Of a DNA stretch of 64,000 nt, positions 17,199-28,922 are shown in pieces. Origin of the DNA: Pseudomonas mangrovi (lineage in GTDB: Bacteria; Pseudomonadota; Gammaproteobacteria; Pseudomonadales; Pseudomonadaceae); assembly GCF_003052585.1 (NCBI RefSeq), contig NZ_QASN01000020.1, forward strand, positions 620,001 through 684,000, in the 5' to 3' direction. The notes beneath the pieces are model-generated. The model was not told the DNA's origin and made no database searches. It saw only the letters and a list, made by a program, of their open reading frames with translations. A program made the translations under genes and the position numbers. Every line of letters begins with the position of its first letter. Position 1 is the stretch's first letter.

Positions 17199-19251
17199 TG
17201 CGCGCCTGGAAGACCTCGCGCATGCCGCCGGGCTTGCCGTGCACTGGACCGATGCCGATGGCCGCGCGCAGCGGGTTGCGCCAGAGGTGCTGCGCAGCGT
17301 GTTGCAGCATCTGGGCATAGACGCGCAGAGCGAAACCCAGGTCGAAACCAGCCTGGCCGCGATGAACGCCCTGGAACACGCACGGGTCCTGCCGCCACTG
17401 CTCACCGCCGACGCCGGCGCCGAACTGGATCTGGGTGCCCATTTCTCTGAAGGCCTGGCCTGGAAGCTGATCGAGGAATCCGGCCAGGAGCACAGTGGCC
17501 GTCTGGACTCACGCGGCTGTCTCGCCCTGCCCCCCTCCCTTGGCTACGCCCGCCTGCAGATTGCCGAACAGGAACTCAGCCTGGCGCTGGCGCCCGCGCG
17601 CGCCTGCAGCGTGGCGGATCTTGCCGGCAATCCGCAGGCACGCCTGTGGGGCCTGTCGGCACAGCTCTACTCGCTTCGCCGCGAAGGCGACGGCGGCCTG
17701 GGTGACTGCGCAGCACTGGAAATACTGATCCACGAAGCGGCCGCCCGCGGCGCCGACGCCATTGCAATCAGTCCCACCCATGCCATGTTCGCGGCCCTGC
17801 CCGAGCAATACAGCCCCTACTCTCCCTCCAGCCGGCTGTTCTTCAACCCGTTGTACAGCGCCGCGGAAAACGTCCTCGGCGAATTTGCCGTGCGTCAGGC
17901 CATCGCCGATGCCGGCGTGGCCGATGAGCTGGCACGCCTGGAGGCCTTGCCGCTGATCGACTGGCCGGCCGTGGCGCGCTGCAAGACCCGCATGCTGCGT
18001 GCTCTGCATGCCGGGTTTCGGCGTGGCGGCAATCCGTTCCAGGAGGACTTCTCACGTTTCCGTGCCCGCGGCGGCGATGCCCTGGAGCAGCACTGTCGGT
18101 TCGAAGCCCTGCATGGGCAGCGCGTGGCCGCAGGCCAGCCACATGACTGGCGAGAGTGGCCGGAAGAGCTGCGCGATCCGGCAAGCCCTGCACTGCAGCG
18201 TTTTGCCGCCGAGCACCCGGACGAGATCGAGTACCACGCGTTCGCCCAATGGCTGGCGGACCGCGGCCTCTACCGCTGCCAGTCGGCGGCGCGCAGCTGC
18301 GGCATGCAGATCGGCCTGATTGCCGATCTGGCGGTGGGTGCCGATGGCGCCGGCAGTCAGGCATGGAGCCGACAGGCCGAACTGCTGCCGTCGCTCAGCG
18401 TCGGTGCGCCGCCGGATATCCTCAACCGCGCCGGACAGAACTGGGGCATTTCCGCGTTTTCCCCGCAAGGTCTGCGCAAGCATGGCTACCGTGCGTTCAT
18501 CGAGATGCTGCGGCGCGGCCTGGCCCACGCTGGCGGCCTGCGCATCGACCACGCCATGGGCCTGTCGCGGTTGTGGCTGATCCCGCCCGGCGCCGGCCCG
18601 CGTGAGGGCGCCTACCTGAGCTACCCGTTCGAAGACCTGCTACGGCTGATCGCCCTGGAATCGCATCGTCACCGCGCGCTGATTCTCGGCGAAGACCTCG
18701 GCACCGTGGCCGAAGGCTTTCGCGAGCGGATGTCGTCGCGCGGCATCCTCGGCATGCGCGTGCTGCTGTTCGAGCAGCAGGACAATCGCTTCACGCCGCC
18801 GGGCGAGTGGCCAGGCGATGCCATGGCCACCACCAGCACCCACGATCTGCCGCCCCTGGCTGGCTGGTTCGACGGCGTGGATCTGAAGGTGCGCGCTGAA
18901 CTGGGCGAGATCAACGACGAGCAGCTGCCGGCGGCGTTCGATGCACGCGAGCGCGACGCCCAGGCGCTCTGCCGCAGCCTCGGCCAGGTGCGCCAGACCC
19001 CGCCTGCGGCACTGCTCGATGCGGCGGTCGAGTTCGTCGGCGTGACACCGGCGCCGCTGGTGCTGTTGCCACTGGAGGATGCCTGCGTCAGCCCCGTGAT
19101 GGTCAACCTGCCCGGCACCCTCGATGAACACCCCAACTGGCGACGACGCTGGTCGCTCGAGCCAGGCGCGCTGCTGGACAGCGAAGGCGTGCACCAGCGC
19201 CTGGCGCGCCTCGCCTCCGCCCGCTGCCTAGCCGAGAAAAGCTCGTCATGA
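17191..19251 (+). CDS. malQ: 4-alpha-glucanotransferase (amylomaltase)
   Basis: GH77 disproportionating enzyme of 686 residues that rearranges malto-oligosaccharides, supplying chains long enough for TreY and recycling short ones. Diagnostic segments are SPTHAMFAALPEQYSPYSPSSR, shown here from base 17772, the catalytic LRIDHAMGLSRLWLIP, LGEDLGTV and STHDLPPLAGW. The start MSDARLEDLA lies inside the end of treZ (eight-base overlap) and its own end overlaps treY by four bases, so translation is coupled through the operon. Confidence 0.94.
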   Translation: MSDARLEDLAHAAGLAVHWTDADGRAQRVAPEVLRSVLQHLGIDAQSETQVETSLAAMNALEHARVLPPLLTADAGAELDLGAHFSEGLAWKLIEESGQEHSGRLDSRGCLALPPSLGYARLQIAEQELSLALAPARACSVADLAGNPQARLWGLSAQLYSLRREGDGGLGDCAALEILIHEAAARGADAIAISPTHAMFAALPEQYSPYSPSSRLFFNPLYSAAENVLGEFAVRQAIADAGVADELARLEALPLIDWPAVARCKTRMLRALHAGFRRGGNPFQEDFSRFRARGGDALEQHCRFEALHGQRVAAGQPHDWREWPEELRDPASPALQRFAAEHPDEIEYHAFAQWLADRGLYRCQSAARSCGMQIGLIADLAVGADGAGSQAWSRQAELLPSLSVGAPPDILNRAGQNWGISAFSPQGLRKHGYRAFIEMLRRGLAHAGGLRIDHAMGLSRLWLIPPGAGPREGAYLSYPFEDLLRLIALESHRHRALILGEDLGTVAEGFRERMSSRGILGMRVLLFEQQDNRFTPPGEWPGDAMATTSTHDLPPLAGWFDGVDLKVRAELGEINDEQLPAAFDARERDAQALCRSLGQVRQTPPAALLDAAVEFVGVTPAPLVLLPLEDACVSPVMVNLPGTLDEHPNWRRRWSLEPGALLDSEGVHQRLARLASARCLAEKSSS

Positions 19252-22046
19252 TCCGTCTACGCGCTACCGCCCGCCTCCAGCTGCACAAGGACTTCACCCT
19301 TGACGATGCGCTGCAGTGGGTCGACTACTGGGCGGCCCTGGGCATCAGCCATCTGTACGTCTCGCCGCTGCTGACCGCGCGGCCCGGCTCGATGCATGGC
19401 TACGACGTCACCGATCCGTCGCAGATCAACCCGGAACTGGGTGGCGAGGCCGCCCTGCGCCGCCTGGTAGACGCCCTGCGCGCGCGTGACATGGGCCTGA
19501 TCCTGGACATCGTCTCCAACCACATGGCGGTCGGCGGCTCGAACAATCCCTGGTGGCTGGACGTACTGGAGTGGGGCCGGCGCAGCCCCTATGGCGAATT
19601 CTTCGACATTCACTGGGATTCGCCCGACCCGTTGCTCGAAGGCCAACTGCTGCTGCCCTACCTGCGCAGCGACTACGGCGAGGTGCTTCGCGCCGGGGAG
19701 ATCCCGCTGCGCCTGGATGCCGGCGCCGGGGCCTTCTACTGCGAGCATTTCGAGCATCGCTTCCCGATCAACCCGCATGCCTATGGCGAGCTGCTGCGGC
19801 TGTCCGGCGATGCGGCACTGGACGGCCTGGCGCAACGCTTCGATGGCCTTGCCGACGCCCCCGAAGCCCACACCGAAGCCCTCGGCCTGCGCAGCGAGCT
19901 GGCCATGCTGCTGGCCGACCCGCGCCTGCGCCAGTCGCTCGAAGCTGCGCTCAGCGCCTACGATTCGCGCCAGCCGGAAGGGCTGCAGCGTCTGCATCAA
20001 TTGCTCGAGCGCCAGAGCTATCGGCTGGCCAGCTGGCGAACCGCAGCGGACGACATCAACTGGCGGCGCTTCTTCGACATCAACGAACTGGGCGGTCTGC
20101 GCGTGGAGCGTCCGGAGGTGTTCGAGGCAACCCATGCCAAGGTCTTCCAGCTGGTCGGCGAGGGCCTGATCGACGGCCTGCGCATCGACCACGTCGATGG
20201 CCTGGCCGATCCGCGCGGTTACTGCCGGCGCCTGCGCCGCAGGGTCGAAGCCCTGCTGCCACAGCGCCCGGAAGTCGCCCGGATCGAGCATTTCAGCATC
20301 CATGTCGAAAAGATCCTGGCGTCCGGCGAGCAGCTGCACGGCGACTGGATGGTCGATGGCACCACCGGCTACGAGTTCATGAATCAGGTGTCGCTGCTGC
20401 AACACGACCCCCAGGGCGCCGCGCCCCTGGCACGGCTATGGAACGCCCGCAGCGGACGCCCGGCAGAGTTTCTTCAAGAAGCGCGCCAGGCGCGTGCCCA
20501 GGTTCTTGCCGGATCGCTGGCCGGCGACTTCGAGTCGGTGGCACAACTGCTGTTGCAGATCGCCCGCGCCGACCTGATGACCCGCGACATCACCCTGGGC
20601 GCTATTCGCCGCGCGCTGCAGGCGCTGGTGGTGCACTTTCCGGTGTATCGCTGCTACATCGCCGGCAACGGCCGACAGAACCTCGACGAGGGCTTCTTCG
20701 AGCAGGCCCTCGACGGTGCGCGTGGCATCCTCAACGAAGCGGACGCCGGCGTGCTCGAACACCTGCAGAAGTGGCTCGGCGGCGTCCCTCTGCGGCAGGT
20801 TCCGGCCCGCTTGCGCAAGCTGCATCGACAAGCCTGTGCGCGCTTCCAGCAACTGACCTCGCCAGCGGCCGCCAAGGCGGTCGAGGACACCGCCTTCTAC
20901 CGCTATGGCGTGCTGCTGTCGCGCAACGACGTGGGCTTCGACAGCGAGTATTTCAGTGCACCGCCGGAGGCCTTCCACCGCGCCTGCGCACAGCGCCTGG
21001 AGAGTTTTCCCGACAGCCTGCTGGCCACGGCCACGCATGACCACAAGCGTGGCGAGGACGGCCGGGCGCGGCTGGCGGTGCTCAGCGAGCGCGGCGAATG
21101 GTATTCCACCCTGGTCGAACACTGGCAACGCCTGACCGCAGGCCTGCGCCGGCTCACCGCCAATGGCGAAGCCCCCTACCCCGGCGACGAACTCATCCTG
21201 TTCCAGACCCTGCTCGGCAGCTGGCCGCTGGAGCTTTCCTGCGATGATCCGACGGCGCTGGCGGTCTACTTCGAGCGCGTCTCCGGCTGGCAGCAGAAGG
21301 CTTTGCGCGAAGCCAAGCTGCGCAGCAGCTGGAGCGCGCCGGATACCGAGTACGAACAGGTCTGCCGCGACTACCTGCACACGCTGCTGTGCCAGCCCGA
21401 TGGCCTTCCGCTGCGCCGCTCGATCGCTTCGGCAGTCAACGACATGGCGGCCTCCGGTGCCCTCAACGGCCTGGTGCAGTGTCTGCTGCGCCTTACCGCG
21501 CCGGGCGTCCCGGACCTGTTCCAGGGCCGCGAGTTCTGGGACTTCAGCCTGGTCGATCCGGACAACCGCCGCCCGGTCGACTACCCGGCGCGGGCGGCCG
21601 CGCTGGCGCAGGTCGCAGAGCCGGCCGAGCTGCTGCGCAACTGGCGTGACGGCCGCATCAAGCAATACCTCATCTCTAGCCTGCTGTGTTTGCGCCGCAG
21701 CCTACCGACGCTATTTGCGCGTGGCGAGTACCTGCCGTTGAACGTGCTCGGCACTGCCGCAGGGCGCGCCCTGGCGTTCGCCAGACGCACCCAGGACGGT
21801 CACTGTCTGCTGGTGGTGGTGCCGCGCCTGAGCGACGCGCTGCTCGCCGACGGCGTGCCCATGGTGCCTCCGCGCAAGTGGGGCAATACCCGCGTGCAAC
21901 TGCCCGAGAGCCTGCGCGACCGACCGCTCTATGGCCTGTTCGGGCAACCGGTGGTCAGCCCGCGTGACGGCAGTCTGCTGCTGTCAGAACTGTTGTCGGC
22001 TTTCCCCGTCTGTGTATTGAGCAGCGAACCAGCGAGGCTTGGTTGA
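19248..22046 (+). CDS. treY: Malto-oligosyltrehalose synthase
   Basis: GH13 intramolecular transglucosylase of 932 residues that converts the reducing-end maltose unit of a glucan to trehalose. Motifs: TARLQLHKDFTLDDA at the start, DIVSNHMAVGG, DGLRIDHVDGLADPRGY (nucleophile region), the acid region VEKILASGEQL and the TreY-specific TATHDHKRGEDGRARLA. Start overlaps the malQ stop as ATGA. Together with TreZ and GlgX it forms the route glycogen to trehalose, which in Pseudomonas is linked to osmotic and desiccation stress. Confidence 0.95.
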   Translation: MIRLRATARLQLHKDFTLDDALQWVDYWAALGISHLYVSPLLTARPGSMHGYDVTDPSQINPELGGEAALRRLVDALRARDMGLILDIVSNHMAVGGSNNPWWLDVLEWGRRSPYGEFFDIHWDSPDPLLEGQLLLPYLRSDYGEVLRAGEIPLRLDAGAGAFYCEHFEHRFPINPHAYGELLRLSGDAALDGLAQRFDGLADAPEAHTEALGLRSELAMLLADPRLRQSLEAALSAYDSRQPEGLQRLHQLLERQSYRLASWRTAADDINWRRFFDINELGGLRVERPEVFEATHAKVFQLVGEGLIDGLRIDHVDGLADPRGYCRRLRRRVEALLPQRPEVARIEHFSIHVEKILASGEQLHGDWMVDGTTGYEFMNQVSLLQHDPQGAAPLARLWNARSGRPAEFLQEARQARAQVLAGSLAGDFESVAQLLLQIARADLMTRDITLGAIRRALQALVVHFPVYRCYIAGNGRQNLDEGFFEQALDGARGILNEADAGVLEHLQKWLGGVPLRQVPARLRKLHRQACARFQQLTSPAAAKAVEDTAFYRYGVLLSRNDVGFDSEYFSAPPEAFHRACAQRLESFPDSLLATATHDHKRGEDGRARLAVLSERGEWYSTLVEHWQRLTAGLRRLTANGEAPYPGDELILFQTLLGSWPLELSCDDPTALAVYFERVSGWQQKALREAKLRSSWSAPDTEYEQVCRDYLHTLLCQPDGLPLRRSIASAVNDMAASGALNGLVQCLLRLTAPGVPDLFQGREFWDFSLVDPDNRRPVDYPARAAALAQVAEPAELLRNWRDGRIKQYLISSLLCLRRSLPTLFARGEYLPLNVLGTAAGRALAFARRTQDGHCLLVVVPRLSDALLADGVPMVPPRKWGNTRVQLPESLRDRPLYGLFGQPVVSPRDGSLLLSELLSAFPVCVLSSEPARLG

Positions 22047-22095
22047 GCTGAGGCCAGCTGCCCGGCAACTGATCGACCATTCAGGAGAAACACCC

Positions 22096-22332
22096 ATGAG
22101 CGACGAGCGCATCCGCCAACTGGCCTACGAGATCTGGCATTCCGAGGGCCGTCCTCACGGCCAGGATCAACGCCACTGGGAGATGGCCGCCAAGCTGGTC
22201 GAGGCGGAAACCGCCAAGGCCCCGAGCAAGCCACGCGCACCGCGCAAGCCCAAGGCTGCCCTGGAACAGGTGGCGGTCACCGCTCCGGCCAAGAAACCGC
22301 GCGCCAGCAGTCGCACCAAGCCTTCGCTCTGA
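22096..22332 (+). CDS. DUF2934 protein
   Basis: Small cytoplasmic protein of 78 residues. The N-terminal 40 residues are the DUF2934 signature (IRQLAYEIWHSEGRPHGQDQRHWEMA); the rest is a basic, proline- and alanine-rich tail with repeated K and R, like a histone-type or nucleic-acid binding tail. Between treY and glgX, as in the P. aeruginosa cluster, so co-expressed with trehalose genes. A GGAGAAAC site precedes the ATG; the frame is open back to 22039 but that overlaps treY without a ribosome site. Function unknown. Confidence 0.85.
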   Translation: MSDERIRQLAYEIWHSEGRPHGQDQRHWEMAAKLVEAETAKAPSKPRAPRKPKAALEQVAVTAPAKKPRASSRTKPSL

Positions 22333-22377
22333 GCCCATTTCCCGGATCGAGCGCACTTCAGGGAAGCAGGAGTCACG

Positions 22378-24541
<2,164 letters not shown>

Positions 24542-24561
<20 letters not shown>

Positions 24562-25312
24562 CCACGATCTACCCACAACGCTCGCCGCGCAGCGCAAGGC
24601 GCGCTGGCGCATGCCCAGCGAGCCTTCTGCGCTGCCCACCCTGGATGTCGATCAACTGGTTCCGCCGGGGCGCCGCGCCGTACTGGTCGCCACCCACCCG
24701 GCCGATGAGGTGCTCGGCTGCGGCGGCCTGCTGCAGCAGCTGTGCGGCACCCGCGAGCTGATGATCATCTCCCTTACCAATGGCTGTCACCGGCGCGGCA
24801 CCCGGCGCCCGGACGATGCCCGGCTGGCGATCATCCGGCCGCAGGAGAGCGTCGAGGCGCTGCGCCGACTGGGCCTGGACCTGGCGAAGTTGAAGTGGAT
24901 TCGCGGCGGCCTGCCCGAAGGCGCGCTGGCCGACTGCGAGGCGCGGATCGGCGAGCTGCTGCTGCGCCACCTGCGCGAGGACGATGTGCTGATCGGCCCC
25001 TGGCGCGACGACGCTCATCCGGATCAGGCGGCCGCCGGGCGCAGCGCAGCCCGGGCCTGCCTGGCGCGTGGCGCCGAGCTGATCGAGGTGCCGTTGTGGC
25101 GCGCCCTGCCCGCCCAAGGCGGCTGGCCGGGTCGTCAGGCCGGTCGGCTGGAGCTGGACATCTTCGACCTGGCGCGCAAGCGCCACGCCCTGCAGGCCTT
25201 CGCCAGCCTGCTGCATGGTGACCCGCGCAGCGGCGTGTCGCCGCTGTTCGACCCGCAGCATCGGGATCGCCTGCTGCAGGCCCGCGAAGTGCTGATCCAC
25301 GGCCTTGATTGA
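24542..25312 (+). CDS. PIG-L family deacetylase-like protein
   Basis: Predicted LmbE/PIG-L fold protein of 256 residues, a zinc-dependent de-N-acetylase family acting on N-acetylglucosamine-type substrates. The first metal motif reads [11 protein letters not shown] (His52, Asp55, Glu56), where the family has HPDDE, and the distal motif is [11 protein letters not shown] with Asp-Gln in place of the usual Asp-His. Both metal motifs therefore deviate, so activity is uncertain. GTG start, inside the glgX end by 20 bases; an ATG at 24611 is an alternative. It is co-transcribed with the glycogen genes, suggesting a link to a sugar substrate, but none is shown. Confidence 0.8.
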
Positions 25313-25428
25313 GCGATGCCGCCGATTTACTGATCTGTCTCAAGGCATCCCGGAAAAACCCAGCCGAGCGCTTGGCAGGCCCTGTCACTGCGGCTAGAAG
25401 GGATACATCCTCCTGCCGAAGTTTCTCC

Positions 25429-27009
25429 ATGAGCATTACCAGCAGTGATTCCCTCTCCGGCGAAAAGGCCCCGGTGCGCCTGAGCCTGCGCCGTGTCGCC
25501 ATCGATACCTATCGCGAGAACGTCGCCTATCTGCATCGCGACTGCGCCGCCTGCCGCGCCGAGGGTTTCCAGGCGCTGGCCAAGGTCGAGATCCGGGTCA
25601 ACGGCAAGCGCATCCTCGCCAGCCTCAATCTGGTCGACGATCCGAGCATCGTCGCCTGCGACGAGCTGGGGCTTTCCGAGGACGCCTTCGCTCAGCTCGG
25701 TGCCGAAGCCGGCGTCGCCGCGGCCATCTCCCAGGCTGAGCCGGCCGTGTCGATTCCCGCGCTGCACCGCAAGATTGCCGGCGAGCGCCTGCAGCGCGAG
25801 GACTTTCAGGCGATCGTCCGCGACATCGCCGAGCACCGTTATTCGAAGATCGAGCTGACCGCCTTCGTGGTCGCCTGCAACCAGGGCGAGCTGGACCGCG
25901 AGGAGGTCTACTTCCTCAGCGATGCCATGGCCCAGGTCGGCCGTCGGCTCGACTGGCACGAGCATCCGGTGGTGGACAAGCACTGCATCGGCGGCATTCC
26001 CGGCAACCGCACCTCGATGCTGGTGGTGCCGATCGTCGCCGCCCACGGCATGCTCTGCCCCAAGACCAGTTCACGGGCGATCACCTCACCCTCCGGTACC
26101 GCCGACACCATGGAGGTGCTGGCCAACGTCGAGCTGCCGTTCGAACAGTTGTCGGAGATGGTCCGCAACCAGCGCGGCTGCCTGGCGTGGGGCGGCTCCA
26201 GCGATCTGTCGCCAGCCGACGACGTGCTGATTTCGGTGGAGCGGCCGCTGTCGATCGACTCGCCGGGGCAGATGGTTGCCTCGATCCTGTCGAAGAAGAT
26301 CGCCGCCGGCTCCACCCATCTGTTGCTCGACATTCCCATCGGTCCCACCGCCAAGGTCCGCTCGATGGCCGAGGCGCAGCGGCTGCGCAAGCTGTTCGAG
26401 TTCGTCGCCTCGCGCCTCGGCCTGACCCTGGACGTGGTGATCAGCGACGGCCGCCAGCCGGTAGGCAACGGCATCGGTCCGGTGCTGGAGGCGCGCGATG
26501 TGATGCAGGTACTGCAGAACGACCCGCAGGCACCCGACGATCTACGCCAGAAGGCGCTGCGCCTGGCCGGGCGCATGCTCGAGTTCGACCCCGACGTGCG
26601 CGGCGGCGACGGCTATGCCATCGCCCGCGACATCCTCGACTCCGGTCGCGCGCTGGCGAAGATGCACTCGATCATCGCCGCCCAGGGCGCCAGGGCCTTC
26701 GATCACAAGCAGCCGCCGCTGGCGGCGCTGACCTACGAGGTGCTGGCCGAGCGTGACGCGGTGGTCATCGCCATCGACAACCTGCAGCTGGCGCGCATCG
26801 CCCGCCTGGCCGGTGCGCCCAAGGTGCAGGGTGCCGGCGTCGACCTGCTGCACAAGCTGGGCGAGCCGGTACGCTGTGGCGAGCCGCTGTATCGGGTACA
26901 CGCGGAATTTCCCGCTGACCTCAGCTTTGCCCGCCAGGCCAGCGAGCGTGCCAGCGGCTTCAGCCTTGGTCGTCCCGAGCAGATTCCCAGTGTCTACGTG
27001 GAGTTCTGA
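25429..27009 (+). CDS. Thymidine phosphorylase / AMP phosphorylase family protein
   Basis: Nucleoside or nucleotide phosphorylase of 526 residues. The core has [19 protein letters not shown] (glycosyltransferase N-domain), [15 protein letters not shown] (phosphate site) and [21 protein letters not shown], the family signature. An N-terminal extension of about 90 residues and total length above 500 resemble AMP phosphorylase rather than the 440-residue DeoA of E. coli. It overlaps a PRPP-synthetase-like gene by one base. AMP phosphorolysis would yield adenine and ribose 1,5-bisphosphate; which substrate is used cannot be told from sequence. Start at ATG 25429; the frame is open upstream to 25309. 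Confidence 0.85.
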   Translation: MSITSSDSLSGEKAPVRLSLRRVAIDTYRENVAYLHRDCAACRAEGFQALAKVEIRVNGKRILASLNLVDDPSIVACDELGLSEDAFAQLGAEAGVAAAISQAEPAVSIPALHRKIAGERLQREDFQAIVRDIAEHRYSKIELTAFVVACNQGELDREEVYFLSDAMAQVGRRLDWHEHPVVDKHCIGGIPGNRTSMLVVPIVAAHGMLCPKTSSRAITSPSGTADTMEVLANVELPFEQLSEMVRNQRGCLAWGGSSDLSPADDVLISVERPLSIDSPGQMVASILSKKIAAGSTHLLLDIPIGPTAKVRSMAEAQRLRKLFEFVASRLGLTLDVVISDGRQPVGNGIGPVLEARDVMQVLQNDPQAPDDLRQKALRLAGRMLEFDPDVRGGDGYAIARDILDSGRALAKMHSIIAAQGARAFDHKQPPLAALTYEVLAERDAVVIAIDNLQLARIARLAGAPKVQGAGVDLLHKLGEPVRCGEPLYRVHAEFPADLSFARQASERASGFSLGRPEQIPSVYVEF

Positions 27010-27902
27010 TGCACAGTCTGTTGCTCTATTTCGCCGATGAAAGCGCGCCAGCCCAACGCCTGGCCGAAACCTGCGGGCTGCCCTGTGCACCGATCGAACG
27101 TCATCGCTTCCCGGATGACGAACTGCGTCTGCGCCTACCCCTCGAGGGCGACGGCCTGCCCGCGCAACTGGTGCTGTACCGCGGCCTCGACCACCCCAAC
27201 GAAAAACTCGTGGAGCTGCTACTGGTAGCAGGCGAGGCGCGCAGGCTGGGCGCGCAGCGGCTGATCCTGGTCACGCCGTACCTGGCGTACATGCGCCAGG
27301 ACATCGCCTTCAACCCCGGCGAGGTGGTCAGCCAGAGCATCATCGGCAGCTTTCTCGCCGAGCTGTTCGATGCGGTGATCACCGTCGACCCGCACCTGCA
27401 TCGCATCGAGCGACTGGAACAGGCGATCCCCGGCGTCGAGGCGATCACCCTGTCGGGCGCCCCGGTGCTGGCCGAGCTGATCGCCCGCGAGCGCCCCGAC
27501 GCCCTGTTGCTGGGTCCGGACGCCGAGGCTGCCCAGTGGGTGGCCGCCGCGGCAGCCGGTCACGGCTTCGCCAGTGGTGTGTGCAGCAAGCTGCGGCGGG
27601 GTGATCGCCAGGTGGAAATCACCTTGCCGGAGAGGGATTTCGCCGGTCGCCAGGTGGTCCTGCTCGACGATGTCGCAAGCTCCGGGCGAACCCTGGCCCA
27701 GGCCACCCTCAAGCTGCTTGCCGCCGGTGCGGCCTCGGTGGACGTCGCCGTGACCCACGCCCTGTTCGCCGGTGACGCCCTGCAGGTACTGCGTGAAGCG
27801 GGCGTCGGCTGTATCTGGAGTACCGACTGCATCGCCCACCCGAGCAACGCCATCGCCATGGCGCCCTACCTGGCCGACGCGCTCAGGCCGTTGCTGCGCT
27901 AG
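27009..27902 (+). CDS. Divergent ribose-phosphate pyrophosphokinase-like protein
   Basis: PRPP synthetase-like protein of 297 residues. It keeps the N-terminal FPDDELRLRLP region, the flexible-loop motif YMRQDIAFNPGEVVS and ATP-contact VDPHLHR. The PRPP loop reads VVLLDDVASSGRTLAQA, a phosphoribosyltransferase-type loop but different from the usual VDDIIDTAGT of Prs. The first base of its ATG is the last base of the stop of the phosphorylase gene, so the pair is translationally coupled. It probably acts on a ribose phosphate produced by that phosphorylase; it is a paralogue, not the housekeeping prs. Confidence 0.8.
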   Translation: MHSLLLYFADESAPAQRLAETCGLPCAPIERHRFPDDELRLRLPLEGDGLPAQLVLYRGLDHPNEKLVELLLVAGEARRLGAQRLILVTPYLAYMRQDIAFNPGEVVSQSIIGSFLAELFDAVITVDPHLHRIERLEQAIPGVEAITLSGAPVLAELIARERPDALLLGPDAEAAQWVAAAAAGHGFASGVCSKLRRGDRQVEITLPERDFAGRQVVLLDDVASSGRTLAQATLKLLAAGAASVDVAVTHALFAGDALQVLREAGVGCIWSTDCIAHPSNAIAMAPYLADALRPLLR

Positions 27903-28092
27903 CCGGGGCCGGTCCTGCATCTGGGCGGTAAGCCGAGCTGCGCGTGTGCTGGTTCACCCTCGCGCATCGGGAGTTTGCGCAACGCATGCGGGAAATCGAT
28001 GCGCCTTTGCCTCATCATGCGTCGGCGCTTTCGCCAGCCCGGCGAGAGCGCAGTTCAACAGACACCTTCAATACCTTGCCAAGGAGTGCAGC

Positions 28093-28404
28093 ATGGCATT
28101 CGGATTTCCCGCCTATCACCGCGAGCGTATGACCCTTCCAGCAACCGACAGCGCTGCCGTAGACATAGTTCTCAAGACGCTGACTGCCTTGTCCTGGCAG
28201 TTGCGCCAGCAATCGCCGAACCAGTTGCTCGCTTCCACCAGCATGGGCCTGCGCTCCTGGGGTGAAAGGATCGAGATCGATCTGCTGCCGAACAACGAAC
28301 TGGCCATCACCAGCAAGTGCGCGCTACCGACTCAGTGTTTCGACTGGGGCAAGAACCGCGCGAACGTGCGGCGGTTTCTCGCCGAACTGCAGGCTCAGGG
28401 CTGA
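28093..28404 (+). CDS. Hypothetical protein, 103 residues
   Basis: Not recognised. Small soluble protein with an AAGGAG ribosome site seven bases before the ATG, which makes translation convincing. Composition is mixed, with a tryptophan-containing central part (ALSWQLRQQ, GLRSWGERIEIDLLPNNELAITSKC) suggestive of an alpha/beta fold of the kind seen in small stress-response proteins. The 190 bases before it carry no other gene. Confidence 0.65.
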   Translation: MAFGFPAYHRERMTLPATDSAAVDIVLKTLTALSWQLRQQSPNQLLASTSMGLRSWGERIEIDLLPNNELAITSKCALPTQCFDWGKNRANVRRFLAELQAQG

Positions 28405-28470
28405 GGGCAACCGGCATGCAGGTCCAGGCTGAGAGGCAACTCCACCTCTTCATGGCAAGGGCCAATTCTC

Positions 28471-28911
28471 ATGCGAATTCCACTGGTGCTTGCACTTACC
28501 CTGGGTATCGTCGTCATGCGGGCTGAAGCGGGCGGTGACGGCCACGCGCGGCAGCTGTTCATCGAGCAAGGTTCGCCGGAGCAGCCACTGCTGATCAGCG
28601 GCCATTTCGACAGCTACGTGGCCTGCGGCTCGCAACTGGCAACCTGGCACGCATTTCCGGCCGGCGTTCGTTTCAGCGTCGAAGCCGATGCCGGGGCGTT
28701 TCGCACCACCACGCCGGGGCTGCCGGACTCGATCTCGTTCCACGAGGCCACGATCGAGCGCTACCGGCAGTTGCCCTGCGATCAGCTGCAGCGCAGAACC
28801 TTCAGTATCGATCTGGCCGAGACCCACGGCGTCGTGCTGCCGGAAAACGCCACCGATGTGACCATCACTGCCGAGTATCTCGGTGTGCAGTCGAACATCC
28901 TCCGCCTGTAG
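28471..28911 (+). CDS. Hypothetical exported protein, 146 residues
   Basis: Not recognised. N-terminal signal peptide (MRIPLVLALTLGIVVMRAEA, likely cleaved after AEA at residue 20) followed by a mature domain with two cysteines (VACGSQ and LPCDQ) that could form a disulfide. It is likely periplasmic with a beta-rich profile. It ends 11 bases from the end of a convergent chemoreceptor gene. Confidence 0.65.
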   Translation: MRIPLVLALTLGIVVMRAEAGGDGHARQLFIEQGSPEQPLLISGHFDSYVACGSQLATWHAFPAGVRFSVEADAGAFRTTTPGLPDSISFHEATIERYRQLPCDQLQRRTFSIDLAETHGVVLPENATDVTITAEYLGVQSNILRL

Positions 28912-28922
28912 AGCTGTCGCCG

